Assembly: GCA_944321975.1 (NCBI GenBank)
Contig: CALUNJ010000006.1
Location: 1-49,048 of the forward strand
Source: an uncultured Paraprevotella sp.
GTDB lineage: Bacteria; Bacteroidota; Bacteroidia; Bacteroidales; Bacteroidaceae
Length of the DNA: 49,048 nt
Direction: 5' to 3'
Shown: piece after piece, positions 1 to 8,483 of the stretch
Numbering within the stretch: the stretch's first letter is position 1
How the letters are laid out: each line of letters opens with the position of its first letter
The notes under the pieces: generated by a model
The model's input: only the letters and a program-made list of their open reading frames with translations
Told to the model about the DNA's origin: nothing
Databases searched by the model: none
Position numbers and translations under genes: made by a program

Positions 1-149
1 GTCGGACGACGAGATCCCGCCCACTTCCTTGTTGCGGGAGTTTGTGGGAGGCAGTTCGTTCCAATATTGACCGCTGCCACCGAGGAAGAGGGGGGATACA
101 CGGTGGGGGCAGTCTAAAAGTCTGCGGCGTTGAAGCGGGGGAGTCCTTT

Positions 150-385
150 ACGGCCAGGCGGGGGAAAAGACAGCGTGGCGGAACAGGACAAAACCGGTCT
201 CAAGAGGAACACCAATTTCCTTCAGGCGATTCACATTTTTTTTGCTTGAGAAAAAAATGTGAATCGCCTGAAGAAAAACTGCGTCTTTCAAAAATTTCTT
301 GTCCGGTTGATTATCAATGAAATAAGTTTTCCCCTCCCCAACAGGGGCATAGGCCGGGGAATGGAATTTGCGGAAAGGAACAGGG
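150..385 (-). repeat. 22-bp phased intergenic repeat, copy 1 (reverse orientation)
   Basis: Non-coding element downstream of the PAP2 pseudogene. Five 8-bp sites begin at 199 (CTCAAGAG), 221 (TTCAGGCG), 243 (TGCTTGAG), 265 (CGCCTGAA) and 287 (TTCAAAAA), exactly 22 bp apart. Spacers 229-242 (ATTCACATTTTTTT) and 251-264 (AAAAAAATGTGAAT) are reverse complements, so 221-242 pairs perfectly with 251-272 (22 bp stem, 8-nt loop). One arm holds GGACAAAACCGG (186-197); the other holds GATTATCAATGAAATAAG (309-326), shared with copies 2 and 5. Boundaries are approximate. The rest of 1-397 has no gene that I can support; small ORFs here are repeat-derived. Confidence 0.85.
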
Positions 386-397
386 GGTGGTTTAGGT

Positions 398-1370
398 CTA
401 CCGGTTTGGAACGGCTTTCTGGAAAATCCATTGGCTGAGCCTGTAAACGGGGTAGGCTGTGAGCACACCGGCTATGGCATCCACCAGGTAATGCGCCTGG
501 ATATAGACCGTGGCCATGGCCAGCAGGACGGAGAACGGCAACAGGATGTAGAACAGTCGCCGGCTTTGCGGATAGACCATTAGCAACAGAATGAGCGTGA
601 TGCCGATGTGGGAGGAAGGAAAGGCGGCCGTGGGACTCTTCCCCCATCTCCTGGGCTTGCTCCACGAGACGGTGGAAGAGTCCTGCGGGATTGCCCGGTG
701 AGGGGAGCATGTCCGTATGCAGGTTGAAATAGGTGCCCAAGGGCGGGTACTGTCCGGTTGCGATGAGGTCGGGCGAAACGGCCCAAAAATAGAATTGGGG
801 GCCGGCTACCAGCAACACCAAATAGACAAGGTAGTAGAGGAAGAAGGAACACAGCACGACGAAAGAGGCTTTTTCGTAGGACTTGTTACGGTAAAGGAAA
901 AAGAAGACCATGACCGTGACAATCATCGGATAGTAGGAAAAGTAGCCCATGTGGACCGCTTCGCTGAACCACGGCCACGGGCATGAGCGGTGGAACTCCA
1001 TGGCCGGCTAGCAGCCGAAAAGAAACGCGTCGCAACGGGCGAAAAAGTGGTCCAAGTTGGGCAACGTGCTGTTGAACTCATAGGTGTCGGGGTACCAATA
1101 GCATAACAGGCTCATTTGCGCGGTGATGCGGACAAACGTCATCCACCTGCAAGGCCATAGCGTGTAAATCCCCCATACCAGGAGCGTGGCGGCCAAGATG
1201 TATGCCCGGTCGGCCAGCATGCCCAGAGGGTGGTCCATCTGTGGCCATAGCACACCTAAATACAATGACGTGATGCCACTGTAGGACACAGCCAGCCACT
1301 CGATGGGCCAAAGCCCGCGCGGCATGCCGTCGTTGGCCGCGAGCCATTGGAGCCGGGAGGCTACAGCCAT
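398..1370 (-). pseudogene. PAP2 / Aur1-like membrane phosphatase, disrupted by a stop and a frameshift
   Basis: The reading frame encodes a multi-spanning membrane phosphatase of the PAP2 superfamily (inositolphosphotransferase/Aur1-like branch), which would act on lipid or prenyl phosphates at the membrane. The first part (1370-1011) ends at an in-frame TAG (1008-1010) in the context FGC-stop-PAMEFHRSCPWPWF; a single C-to-T change from CAG would explain it. The same frame then runs to about 630, where the frame must shift by one base to recover the catalytic motif PTAAFPSSHIG and then VYIQAHYLVDAIAG, ending at 398. The shift lies in TCCCACGG; one lost C restores the motif. It is last in a run with the CDF and epimerase genes and its ATG overlaps the epimerase stop. 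The alternative is sequencing or assembly error, but two independent lesions favour real decay. Confidence 0.8.
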
Positions 1371-2398
1371 CCTTCCTTTTGATACCATGCGACGGTTTCT
1401 TTCACGCCGCGGTCCAGCGGATATTCCGGGTGGTAGCCCAGTTCGTCGATGGCCGGTGTGATGTCACATTGCCAATTGCGCTGACAAAGGATGTGGAACT
1501 TGTCGAGGTTCAGAGTGGCTGTCTTGCCGCGCCATTGGGCGATGCGGTCGCTTGCGGCGCACACGATGCGGAGAAACCACACGGGGGCTTTGATGCGCAC
1601 CATGAAGGGGTGCCCCAAGGCTTTGCGGATCAGGTCGCTGAATTCTGTGCTGTGGTAAATCCCGCCGTCGCTGATGAAAAATTCACGGCGTGCCACGTCT
1701 TTGTCCATGGCGGCATAGACGGCCTGCACGAGGTCTTTCACATACACGAAGGTGATTTCCTGCGGTTTGTAGCCGACGCAGAAGTCCACGTGCTGCCTGA
1801 TGCTTTGTGCCATGACGAAGTAGTCTTTCTCGCGTGGCCCGTACACTCCGGTAGGGCGGAGGATGACGTAGGGGAAATCGGGCAATGACTTGAGGTAGCG
1901 TTCGGCTTGCAGCTTGCTTTCCCCGTAGGCCGTGTTGGGGCGCGGCGTGTCGCCCTCTTGGATGGGGGCGTAAGTCCAGGGATGGCCGGGAGCGGCTTTC
2001 CGGACGGGTTGTTCGCGTATGGCTCCATAAACGCTGAGCGAGCTGATAAAGATGAAACGTCGCGGCACCATCTTTAATTCCCTGAGCGCGTCTGCGAAAT
2101 TTCGCGTCCCCTTGTAGTTGGCATCGAAGAAGCCTTCGCGCCGGAGGCATTTCGTGGCGCCGGCTGCATGGACCACGATGTCCCATCCCCCACATTCGGC
2201 TTTGCAGGCAGCCAGTTGCGCTTTCAAGGTTTCGGGGTGTGCGAGATCCAGTTCTGCGAATCTGATGTTCGGGTCGGTCAGATATTGTTTGCTGCTGGTG
2301 CTCCGCATGCCGGCCCAGACCTCATGTCCCCGTCTCAGGCCTTCTTCCACGATGAAACTTCCGATGAAGCCGCTGGCTCCTGTGACTAATATCTTCAT
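1361..2398 (-). CDS. NAD(P)-dependent epimerase/dehydratase (extended SDR family)
   Basis: 345 aa cytoplasmic protein of the extended short-chain dehydrogenase/reductase family. The N-terminus MKILVTGASGFIGS has the Rossmann GxxGxxG dinucleotide-binding motif, followed by the acidic strand-2 end (ELDLAHPE), and the catalytic set is visible: Ser in SSLSVYG (about residue 119) and the YxxxK motif in TAYGESK (about residues 158-163). The C-terminal half holds the substrate domain (RPTGVYGPREKDYF, a typical SDR segment). Family members act on nucleotide sugars or on steroid/flavonoid-like substrates; the sequence does not fix the substrate. It lies 32 nt after the CDF gene and overlaps the decayed PAP2 gene, so the three were probably co-transcribed. 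Start chosen at the ATG directly before the Rossmann strand. Confidence 0.88.
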   Translation of the reverse strand: MKILVTGASGFIGSFIVEEGLRRGHEVWAGMRSTSSKQYLTDPNIRFAELDLAHPETLKAQLAACKAECGGWDIVVHAAGATKCLRREGFFDANYKGTRNFADALRELKMVPRRFIFISSLSVYGAIREQPVRKAAPGHPWTYAPIQEGDTPRPNTAYGESKLQAERYLKSLPDFPYVILRPTGVYGPREKDYFVMAQSIRQHVDFCVGYKPQEITFVYVKDLVQAVYAAMDKDVARREFFISDGGIYHSTEFSDLIRKALGHPFMVRIKAPVWFLRIVCAASDRIAQWRGKTATLNLDKFHILCQRNWQCDITPAIDELGYHPEYPLDRGVKETVAWYQKEGWL

Positions 2399-2430
2399 GT
2401 TCGTTTTCTGATTTGCGTTTCTTGCTGGAT

Positions 2431-3348
2431 TTATAAACCGTAGGTGCCATCCGGCTTTTTTATCGGCTCTACGTGGATGCCCACGTGCGTGTCCTTCCCG
2501 AACATTTCTTTGAGCCGTTGCTCGATGAAGGATGCTTTGGTGTGTGCTTCGTAGAGTGTCAGGTGGCCGTCCATGCGTATGTGCATTTCAATGGCATAGT
2601 GATTGCCTATGCGGCGGGTGCGCAGGTTGTGCAGTTCGGACACGTCCGGGGTGTTTTCCACGATGTGGACGATTTGCTGTTCCACGTTGTCGGGGAGTGA
2701 ACTTTCCGTGAGTTCGTCTATGCACGGTTTCAGTAGTTGTATGGAGACTTTAATGATAAAGAAACTGACCCCGATGGCGGCCATGGGGTCGAGCACCCTC
2801 CATGACTCGCCCAGCCAAATGGCTCCTCCGATGCCGATGGCTGTCCCGACAGACGAAAGTGCGTCGCTGCGGTGATGCCATGCGTTCGCCACGACCGCGT
2901 TTGAGTGGGTCTTGTGGCCCACGTGTATGGTGTAGCGGTAAAGCAGTTCTTTGGAAACAATGGAAACGGCGGCACCCCAAAAAGCCAGCATGCCCGGTGG
3001 GGGGAGGGTGCCGCCACGCCACACGGTCTGTATGGCCAATAACCCGTTCCAGCAAATTCCCACCCCGACGGCGAAAAGGGCGATCCCGATGATCGCGGTG
3101 GCCAGAGTTTCATATTTCCCATGGCCATAGTCATGGCTTTTGTCCTGGGGCTTGTTGGAAATGCGGGTAAAGACGAGCACCACGATGTCTGTGGCGAAGT
3201 CGGACAGTGAGTGTACGGCATCGGCAATCATGGCCGCGCTGTGTCCCGCGATGCCGGCCAAAAATTTGAATACGACCAACAGAAAGTTGACGAGGCTTCC
3301 GGTCCACGTCACTTTATAGATGGCTTTTTCTCGTTCGGTCTGTCCCAT
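2431..3348 (-). CDS. cation diffusion facilitator (CDF) family metal transporter
   Basis: 305 aa inner-membrane antiporter of the CDF family, exporting divalent metal ions (Zn, Fe, Mn or Cd) in exchange for protons. The N-terminal half has about six membrane segments. The metal site of the YiiP/FieF type is present: H46 and D50 (HSLSD) in the second segment and H158/D162 (HHRSD) in the fifth. The C-terminal 90 residues form the soluble regulatory domain (ESSLPDNVEQQIVHIVENTPDVSELHNLRTRR, continuing to HVEPI). Zn sites commonly use HxxxD on both helices, as here, which fits zinc or iron but does not prove it. It is first in the minus-strand run and is divergent from rnr, with a good -7 promoter element upstream. 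Confidence 0.9.
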   Translation of the reverse strand: MGQTEREKAIYKVTWTGSLVNFLLVVFKFLAGIAGHSAAMIADAVHSLSDFATDIVVLVFTRISNKPQDKSHDYGHGKYETLATAIIGIALFAVGVGICWNGLLAIQTVWRGGTLPPPGMLAFWGAAVSIVSKELLYRYTIHVGHKTHSNAVVANAWHHRSDALSSVGTAIGIGGAIWLGESWRVLDPMAAIGVSFFIIKVSIQLLKPCIDELTESSLPDNVEQQIVHIVENTPDVSELHNLRTRRIGNHYAIEMHIRMDGHLTLYEAHTKASFIEQRLKEMFGKDTHVGIHVEPIKKPDGTYGL

Positions 3349-3370
3349 TTGTTTTTAAGTTACGGAGGTG

Positions 3371-3378
3371 CAAAGATA
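3371..3378 (-). promoter_or_regulatory. Bacteroidota -7 promoter element for the CDF gene
   Basis: Minus-strand TATCTTTG matches the Bacteroidota sigma-ABfr -7 consensus TAnnTTTG, 22 nt upstream of the CDF start. No clear TTTG -33 element is seen at the usual spacing. The divergent rnr gene has only a weaker candidate, TAACTTGC at 3433-3440, one base short of the consensus. Confidence 0.65.
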
Positions 3379-3479
3379 AGCATTTTCAGAAAAAATAAGA
3401 TAGAAAAGGACGCGCGAATGGATAAATATGCTTAACTTGCAGTAAGATTAAAGACAACGCACCTCTAAAGAGTGAATCT

Positions 3480-5705
3480 ATGGGAAAAACAGGAAAGAAG
3501 GGCGGCAAGCGCCTGAAGAAAAAAGAGATGGCGAAGATGTTGCTGGAACTTTTCCAGCGTAACCCTGCAGAGGTTTACGACATCAAGCGCATTTTTGCGG
3601 AGTTGAAATTGACCACCCATCCGTCGAAGTTGATTTGCATGGATTTGTTGGATGATTTGGCAAAGGAAGATTATATCAAGGAAACCGGGAGCCTGCATTT
3701 TCAGTTGAACACGACGGGCCAGGTCTTTGAAGCCATCTTCAACCGTAAGGCGAATGGGAAGAACACGGTGTCGCCCCTTGAAGGGGGAGAACCGGTGTTT
3801 GTGGCCGAGCGCAACTCGCTGCATGCCATGGACGGCGACAAGGTGAAAGCCAGTTTGTTGGCCCGGAGGAAACATCATCTGCGGGAAGCGCAGGTCGTGG
3901 AAATCCTGAAACGGAGCGACAAAACGTTTGTCGGGCGGTTGGAAGTGCGGAAGGACTATGCATTCTTGTTGACAGAGAACCGCACTTTGGCGAATGACAT
4001 TTTTATTCCAAAGAACGCTTTGAATGGTGGAAAAAACGGCGATAAGGCCGTGGTGAAAATCACCGAATGGCCGGATTCGGCCAAGAATCCCATCGGAAAG
4101 GTGGTGGACATCTTGGGGCGGAGCGGCGACAACACGACGGAAATGCATGCCATCCTGGCAGAATACGGCTTGCCTTATTCTTATCCGGAGGCGGTGGAAA
4201 AAGAGGCCGACAAGATAGATCCAGGCATCACACCGGAGGAAATCGGGCGGCGTGAGGACATGCGCGGGGTGACGACGTTCACCATCGATCCCCGTGACGC
4301 CAAAGACTTTGACGATGCCCTGTCCATCCGCAAGACGGCCGACGGGTTGTGGGAGGTCGGCGTGCACATTGCGGATGTGTCGCACTATGTGAAAGAAGGC
4401 AGCATGATCGACAAAGAAGCGGTGAAGAGGGCCACGAGTGTGTATTTGGTGGACCGCACGGTCCCGATGTTGCCCGAACGTCTTTGCAACTTCGTCTGTT
4501 CCTTGCGTCCCAATGAGGAAAAGCTGACCTATAGTGTGATTTTTAAGTTGGACGAAAAGGCCGTGGTGCGGGATTGGCATCTGGCCCACACGGTCATCAA
4601 AAGCGACCGCCGTTTCACTTACGAGGAGGTGCAGAAAGTGTTGGAAGACCATCACGAGGCTTCTCCTGAAGACTACCGCAAACCGGGCGACCATGCGTCC
4701 GATCCTAATTTCAGCGGTCCGGATGTGCTCCCGGCTGAGAACTTTGCCACAGAGCTGATCACGTTGAACCGCTTGGCCAAGCAGCTCCGTGCCCGCCGTT
4801 TTGAAAATGGAGCCATCAATTTCGACCGTGAGGAAGTGCGCTTCGACATTGACGAGAAGGGCAAGCCTCTCGGCGTGTATTTCAAGCTGGCGAAGGATGC
4901 CAACAAACTGGTGGAGGAGTTCATGCTGTTGGCCAATCGGACCGTGGCGGAGAGCGTAGGCAAAGTTCCCAAGAACCGGAAACCTAAGACCCTGCCTTAT
5001 CGCATCCATGACCAGCCCGATCCGGAAAAATTGAGAAACCTGAGCGAGTTCATCGTGAAGTTCGGCTATAAATTGCGTCTTGGCGGATCGAAGGAAGACG
5101 TGGCCAAGGGGTTGAACCACCTGCTCACGGAGGTGAGAGGGAAGAAAGAGCAAAACTTGATCGAAACAGTGTCGCTCAGGGCCATGATGAAGGCGCGGTA
5201 TAGCACTTTTAATATCGGCCATTATGGCTTGGCTTTTGATTATTACACCCATTTCACCTCGCCTATCCGCCGTTATCCGGACGTGATGGTCCACCGGCTG
5301 CTTACCCGCTATGCGGATGGCGGACGCAGCGCGAGCCAGAGCAAGTACGAGGAGCTATGCGAGCATTGCAGTGCGATGGAGCAATTGGCGGCTACGGCCG
5401 AACGCGCCAGCATCAAGTACAAACAAGTGGAATTCATGAGCGACAAACTGGGACAAGTGTTCGAAGGCACGATCAGTGGCGTGACGGAATTTGGCTTGTA
5501 TGTGGAAATTAATGAAAACAAATGCGAGGGGATGGTGCCGATTCGTGATCTGGGTGACGATTATTATGAGTTTGATGAGCGTAATTACTGCCTGCTCGGA
5601 CGCAAACGTCATCACCGTTATTCCTTGGGTGATGTCGTGAAAATCAAGGTGGCCAGGGCCAATCTGGAGAAGAAACAGCTGGACTACGCTTTGGTGGCGG
5701 AATAA
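3480..5705 (+). CDS. rnr: ribonuclease R (3'-5' exoribonuclease)
   Basis: 741 aa, the normal length for RNase R, a processive 3'-5' hydrolytic exoribonuclease that degrades structured RNA, mRNA fragments and defective rRNA in the cytoplasm. Order of domains: N-terminal Lys-rich segment and winged-helix region (1-75), cold-shock OB folds (about 80-240), the RNB catalytic domain beginning at FTIDPRDAKDFDDALS (about 266) with the Asp cluster that binds Mg, HFTSPIRRYPD near 590, and a C-terminal S1 domain (about 657-740, GTISGVTEFGLYVEI). It stands alone, divergent from the CDF gene, with rpoN starting from its own promoter 90 bp downstream. Start is the first ATG after the divergent promoter region. 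A long antisense ORF across it is a codon-bias shadow. Confidence 0.96.
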   Translation: MGKTGKKGGKRLKKKEMAKMLLELFQRNPAEVYDIKRIFAELKLTTHPSKLICMDLLDDLAKEDYIKETGSLHFQLNTTGQVFEAIFNRKANGKNTVSPLEGGEPVFVAERNSLHAMDGDKVKASLLARRKHHLREAQVVEILKRSDKTFVGRLEVRKDYAFLLTENRTLANDIFIPKNALNGGKNGDKAVVKITEWPDSAKNPIGKVVDILGRSGDNTTEMHAILAEYGLPYSYPEAVEKEADKIDPGITPEEIGRREDMRGVTTFTIDPRDAKDFDDALSIRKTADGLWEVGVHIADVSHYVKEGSMIDKEAVKRATSVYLVDRTVPMLPERLCNFVCSLRPNEEKLTYSVIFKLDEKAVVRDWHLAHTVIKSDRRFTYEEVQKVLEDHHEASPEDYRKPGDHASDPNFSGPDVLPAENFATELITLNRLAKQLRARRFENGAINFDREEVRFDIDEKGKPLGVYFKLAKDANKLVEEFMLLANRTVAESVGKVPKNRKPKTLPYRIHDQPDPEKLRNLSEFIVKFGYKLRLGGSKEDVAKGLNHLLTEVRGKKEQNLIETVSLRAMMKARYSTFNIGHYGLAFDYYTHFTSPIRRYPDVMVHRLLTRYADGGRSASQSKYEELCEHCSAMEQLAATAERASIKYKQVEFMSDKLGQVFEGTISGVTEFGLYVEINENKCEGMVPIRDLGDDYYEFDERNYCLLGRKRHHRYSLGDVVKIKVARANLEKKQLDYALVAE

Positions 5706-5734
5706 AAAGAGGACAAGGGAAAAGGCCTGAGAAA

Positions 5735-5766
5735 TTTGGCATTTCCCTTGCCTTGCGTTAACTTTG
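5735..5766 (+). promoter_or_regulatory. rpoN promoter (TTTG ... TAACTTTG)
   Basis: A TTTG at 5735-5738 and TAACTTTG at 5759-5766 (TAnnTTTG) are separated by 20 bp, a good match to the Bacteroidota -33/-7 arrangement. Transcription would start near 5773, about 20 nt before the rpoN ATG at 5796. This also argues against the longer reading frame opening at 5736, which would lie inside the promoter. Confidence 0.75.
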
Positions 5767-5795
5767 CATGTGGAAACTTTTCAGTTAGTGATGTT

Positions 5796-7316
5796 ATGGC
5801 TCAGAAATTAGTCCAGACTCAGGCCCTGCAACAAGTGCAGACGCTTTCCCCGCAGCAGGTGTTGCAAGTGCGTTTGTTGGAAATGCCGGTCTCCGAGTTG
5901 GAACAACGGGTGAAAAATGAATTGATAGATAACGGAGCCTTGGAAGAACGTTTGGGAGCTCCTGAGGATGGCGAACCGAGAGGAGGGGACGAGCCTTATG
6001 ATGACACTGATGTTCCTTCCGGTGAGGATATGGATGGTGAAGACGGCGGTCTGCCGTCCGATGATTATCGTCCGGCAGACGTGAGACAGGCGATGGACGA
6101 TTACCGGACCCCCGATGACGTGCCGGACTACCTTTTGCAGGCCAGAAGCGGGAAGGACCGTCCGGAGACCATGGAATATGGCGACACGACCTCGTTCTAT
6201 GAGCAAATGACGGAACAGATGAATGAATGCGACCTTACTCCGCATGAGAAAGAGTTGATGGTTTATCTGATTGGTTCATTGGAGAGCGACGGGCTGCTGA
6301 AAAAGAAACTTTCCACGATAGCGGATGAACTGGAAATCTACAATGGCGTGAATACCTCCGAGGAGGAATTGGAAAAGGTCTTGGCCAAACTGCAAGGTTT
6401 TGACCCTCCCGGTATCGGTGCCCGCGACTTGCGTGAATGCTTGTTGCTTCAGATCCGGCGGGATGCGAATTTCAACACGCGCTTGAAGCAACAGGAATAT
6501 GAGATTATCGACAAGATGTTTGACGAGTTTACCCATAAGCGTTGGGACAAGATCCGTCAGAAGATGCGTTTGACGGAAGGAGAGGCCGAGCGCCTGCAAA
6601 AGGATTTGAAACGGCTGAACCCGCGTCCGGGAAGTGCTATGGGCGAGGTGGCCGGCCACAACTTTCAACAAGTGGTGCCGGATTTCAGGGTGGAGACGGA
6701 CGACGATGGGAATATTACGATGGCCTTTAACAAGGGTGACGTGCCGGAATTGCGCATCAGCCCGTCGTTTATGGAAATCTTGGACCAAGCGGATAAGGGG
6801 CGTGCGAAAATGGGGCGTGCCGAACGCGAAGCCTTGCAGTACACGCGCCAGAAGATAGAGAAGGCGCAAGGTTTCATTGAAGCGGTCAAGCAGCGGCGCA
6901 GGACTTTGACCACCGTGATGCAGGCCATCATTGACTTGCAACGTCCTTTCTTCCTTGAGGGAGATGAGGCACTTTTGCGTCCGATGATCCTGAAAGACGT
7001 GGCGGAACGCACGGGGCTGGACATTTCGACCGTGAGCCGTGCGGCGGGCAGCAAATACGTAGAGACGCGTTATGGCACTTATCCTCTGAAGTGGTTCTTC
7101 AGTGACGGTTATGTGACAGAAGACGGACAGGAGATAGCTACCCGCAGGATCCAGGCTGCGCTGAAAGAGCTTGTGGAGGCTGAAGACAAGAAGAAGCCGC
7201 TTTCCGACGAAGTGCTCACGACCATGTTGAACGAGAAGGGATTCCCCATAGCACGGCGCACGGTGGCCAAATACCGCGAGCAATTGGGGATTCCCGTAGC
7301 AAGACTGAGGAAATGA
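5796..7316 (+). CDS. rpoN: RNA polymerase sigma-54 factor
   Basis: 506 aa sigma-54, which directs core RNA polymerase to -24/-12 promoters and needs AAA+ activators to open them. Region I is the Gln/Leu-rich N-terminus MAQKLVQTQALQQVQ to VRLLEMP. Region II is an acidic stretch with many Asp and Glu (about 50-110). Then follow the core-binding domain and the DNA-binding C-terminus, which carries the HTH (DISTVSRAAGSKYVET) and the RpoN box ARRTVAKYRE at about 485-494, fully canonical. The start at 5796 is chosen because the frame upstream lies in the promoter and does not resemble sigma-54. The stop overlaps the ATG of the next gene (ATGA), so translation is probably coupled. No sigma-54 activator gene is in the window. 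Confidence 0.96.
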   Translation: MAQKLVQTQALQQVQTLSPQQVLQVRLLEMPVSELEQRVKNELIDNGALEERLGAPEDGEPRGGDEPYDDTDVPSGEDMDGEDGGLPSDDYRPADVRQAMDDYRTPDDVPDYLLQARSGKDRPETMEYGDTTSFYEQMTEQMNECDLTPHEKELMVYLIGSLESDGLLKKKLSTIADELEIYNGVNTSEEELEKVLAKLQGFDPPGIGARDLRECLLLQIRRDANFNTRLKQQEYEIIDKMFDEFTHKRWDKIRQKMRLTEGEAERLQKDLKRLNPRPGSAMGEVAGHNFQQVVPDFRVETDDDGNITMAFNKGDVPELRISPSFMEILDQADKGRAKMGRAEREALQYTRQKIEKAQGFIEAVKQRRRTLTTVMQAIIDLQRPFFLEGDEALLRPMILKDVAERTGLDISTVSRAAGSKYVETRYGTYPLKWFFSDGYVTEDGQEIATRRIQAALKELVEAEDKKKPLSDEVLTTMLNEKGFPIARRTVAKYREQLGIPVARLRK

Positions 7317-7933
7317 CGGGGCAAAGGGGATTGATGGTGGCAGCCCGGGTGTTGTCGGTCGTGTCAAGGCCGTATTACATGCCGGTGGTGGGATTCTTGG
7401 CGTTGTTTACGTTTACCTATCTTAGTTTGTTGCCGTTGATTTACAAAGTGACGGTCTTGTTGATGGTGCTGGCTTTTACGGTGCTATTGCCGCGTTTGTG
7501 CATTTTCGTCTACCGCAAGTTGAACGGGTGGGCGCCGGTGCAGTTGCGCTTGCGTGAGAACCGGGTTGTGCCCTACGTGATTTTCATGATGTCCTATGCG
7601 GCTTGCCTTCATCTGATGTTTCATCTTCACATGCCGCATTACATGTGTGGCATCTTGTTGGCTGCTTTGTTGATTCAGGGGGTGTGCATCGTGGTGAACA
7701 TATGGTGGAAAATCAGCATGCATTGTGCGGGAGCCGGTGGCATCATCGGGGCTTTGCTGGCCTATTCGGTGTTGTTCGTTTTCAATCCGGTGGGATGGCT
7801 GTGTGTGTTGATCTTGTTTTCCGGGGCGGTCGGCACGGCCCGCATGTTGCTTCGTCAGCATAGTTTGGCGCAGGTGGTGGCCGGCACGTTGGTAGGGGTG
7901 GCCGGCAGTGTGGCCGGCATTTTGCTGATTTGA
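7313..7933 (+). CDS. PAP2-like integral membrane protein with degenerate active site
   Basis: 206 aa protein with about six hydrophobic segments. The layout resembles small PAP2-superfamily membrane phosphatases often found after rpoN in this group, but the acid-phosphatase motifs are eroded: where PSGH is expected the sequence reads MHCAGAGGIIGA (about 139-150), and the SRxxxxxHxxxD motif appears as ARMLLRQHSLAQVVAG (about 176-191), keeping R and H but not the Asp. It is therefore either a non-enzymatic homologue or a divergent phosphatase. The ATG overlaps the rpoN stop by 4 nt, and purE follows after 31 nt, so it belongs to the rpoN-purE-ispG-cysS run. Family assignment is by motif remnants and context only. 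Confidence 0.7.
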   Translation: MTGQRGLMVAARVLSVVSRPYYMPVVGFLALFTFTYLSLLPLIYKVTVLLMVLAFTVLLPRLCIFVYRKLNGWAPVQLRLRENRVVPYVIFMMSYAACLHLMFHLHMPHYMCGILLAALLIQGVCIVVNIWWKISMHCAGAGGIIGALLAYSVLFVFNPVGWLCVLILFSGAVGTARMLLRQHSLAQVVAGTLVGVAGSVAGILLI

Positions 7934-7964
7934 TGAATCATCTAAGAAAAAAAGATATATAGTC

Positions 7965-8471
7965 ATGAAACCAATCGTAAGTATTATCATGGGCAGCACA
8001 TCGGATCTTCCGGTGATGGAAAAGGCTGCCAAGTTTTTTGACGAGATGGAAATCCCGTTTGAGATGAATGCGTTGTCGGCACATCGTACGCCGGCCGAGG
8101 TCGAAAGGTTTGCCCGCGAGGCGGCGGGCCGTGGGTTGAAGGTGATTATAGCGGGTGCGGGCATGGCCGCCGCTCTTCCGGGGGTGATTGCGGCTAACAC
8201 GGTGCTGCCGGTCATCGGCGTGCCTATAAAAGGCATGCTTGACGGTTTGGACGCCATGCTTTCCATCATTCAGATGCCTCCCGGAATCCCGGTGGCCACG
8301 GTGGGGGTGAACGGGGCGCAGAACGCTGCTATTTTGGCGGCACAGATGCTGTCGCTTTCCGACGAGGCGTTGGCTGCACGCATGGCGGCTTACAAAGAGA
8401 ATCTGAAGCAGAAGATCGTGAAAGCCAATGAGGATTTGGCCGGGGTGCAATATAAGTTCAAGTGCAACTGA
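7965..8471 (+). CDS. purE: N5-carboxyaminoimidazole ribonucleotide mutase (PurE)
   Basis: 168 aa, class I PurE length. It moves the carboxylate of N5-CAIR to C4 to give CAIR in de novo purine synthesis. Seen directly: the N-terminal substrate loop IIMGSTSDLPVME (residues 6-18), SAHRTP (about 44-49) with the catalytic His, the AGAGMAAALPGV segment that contacts the ribose phosphate, and VPIKGMLDGLDAMLSIIQMPPGIPVATVG, the C-terminal part of the octamer interface. The class I form normally works with PurK, which is not in the window. It starts 31 nt after the PAP2-like gene and ends 12 nt before ispG, so it is co-transcribed with both. Another purine gene, purD, lies in a different operon at 29567. 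Confidence 0.96.
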   Translation: MKPIVSIIMGSTSDLPVMEKAAKFFDEMEIPFEMNALSAHRTPAEVERFAREAAGRGLKVIIAGAGMAAALPGVIAANTVLPVIGVPIKGMLDGLDAMLSIIQMPPGIPVATVGVNGAQNAAILAAQMLSLSDEALAARMAAYKENLKQKIVKANEDLAGVQYKFKCN

Positions 8472-8483
8472 CAGAGGATTGGT

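Noticed and set aside
221-272. The repeat hairpin as an ordinary rho-independent terminator
   Set aside because: Copies 3 and 4 lack the hairpin and other hairpins with U-tracts lie next to the elements, so termination cannot be the general role, though it may occur in single copies.
199-294. The phased sites as a short CRISPR array
   Set aside because: Repeat units are 8 bp and spacers 14 bp, spacers recur between copies, and no cas genes are present; the dimensions and variability do not fit CRISPR.
148-468. Small genes in the repeat copies (148-468, 12026-12427, 12068-12403, 46580-46870)
   Set aside because: They translate the repeat itself and share QAIHIFF-type strings only because the DNA is repeated.
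3465-5294. 609-codon open frame antisense to rnr
   Set aside because: Shadow of rnr with no motif; rnr itself has all family signatures.
5736-5795. Longer N-terminus for sigma-54
   Set aside because: It overlaps the -33 and -7 elements; the sequence from 5796 is the typical region I start.
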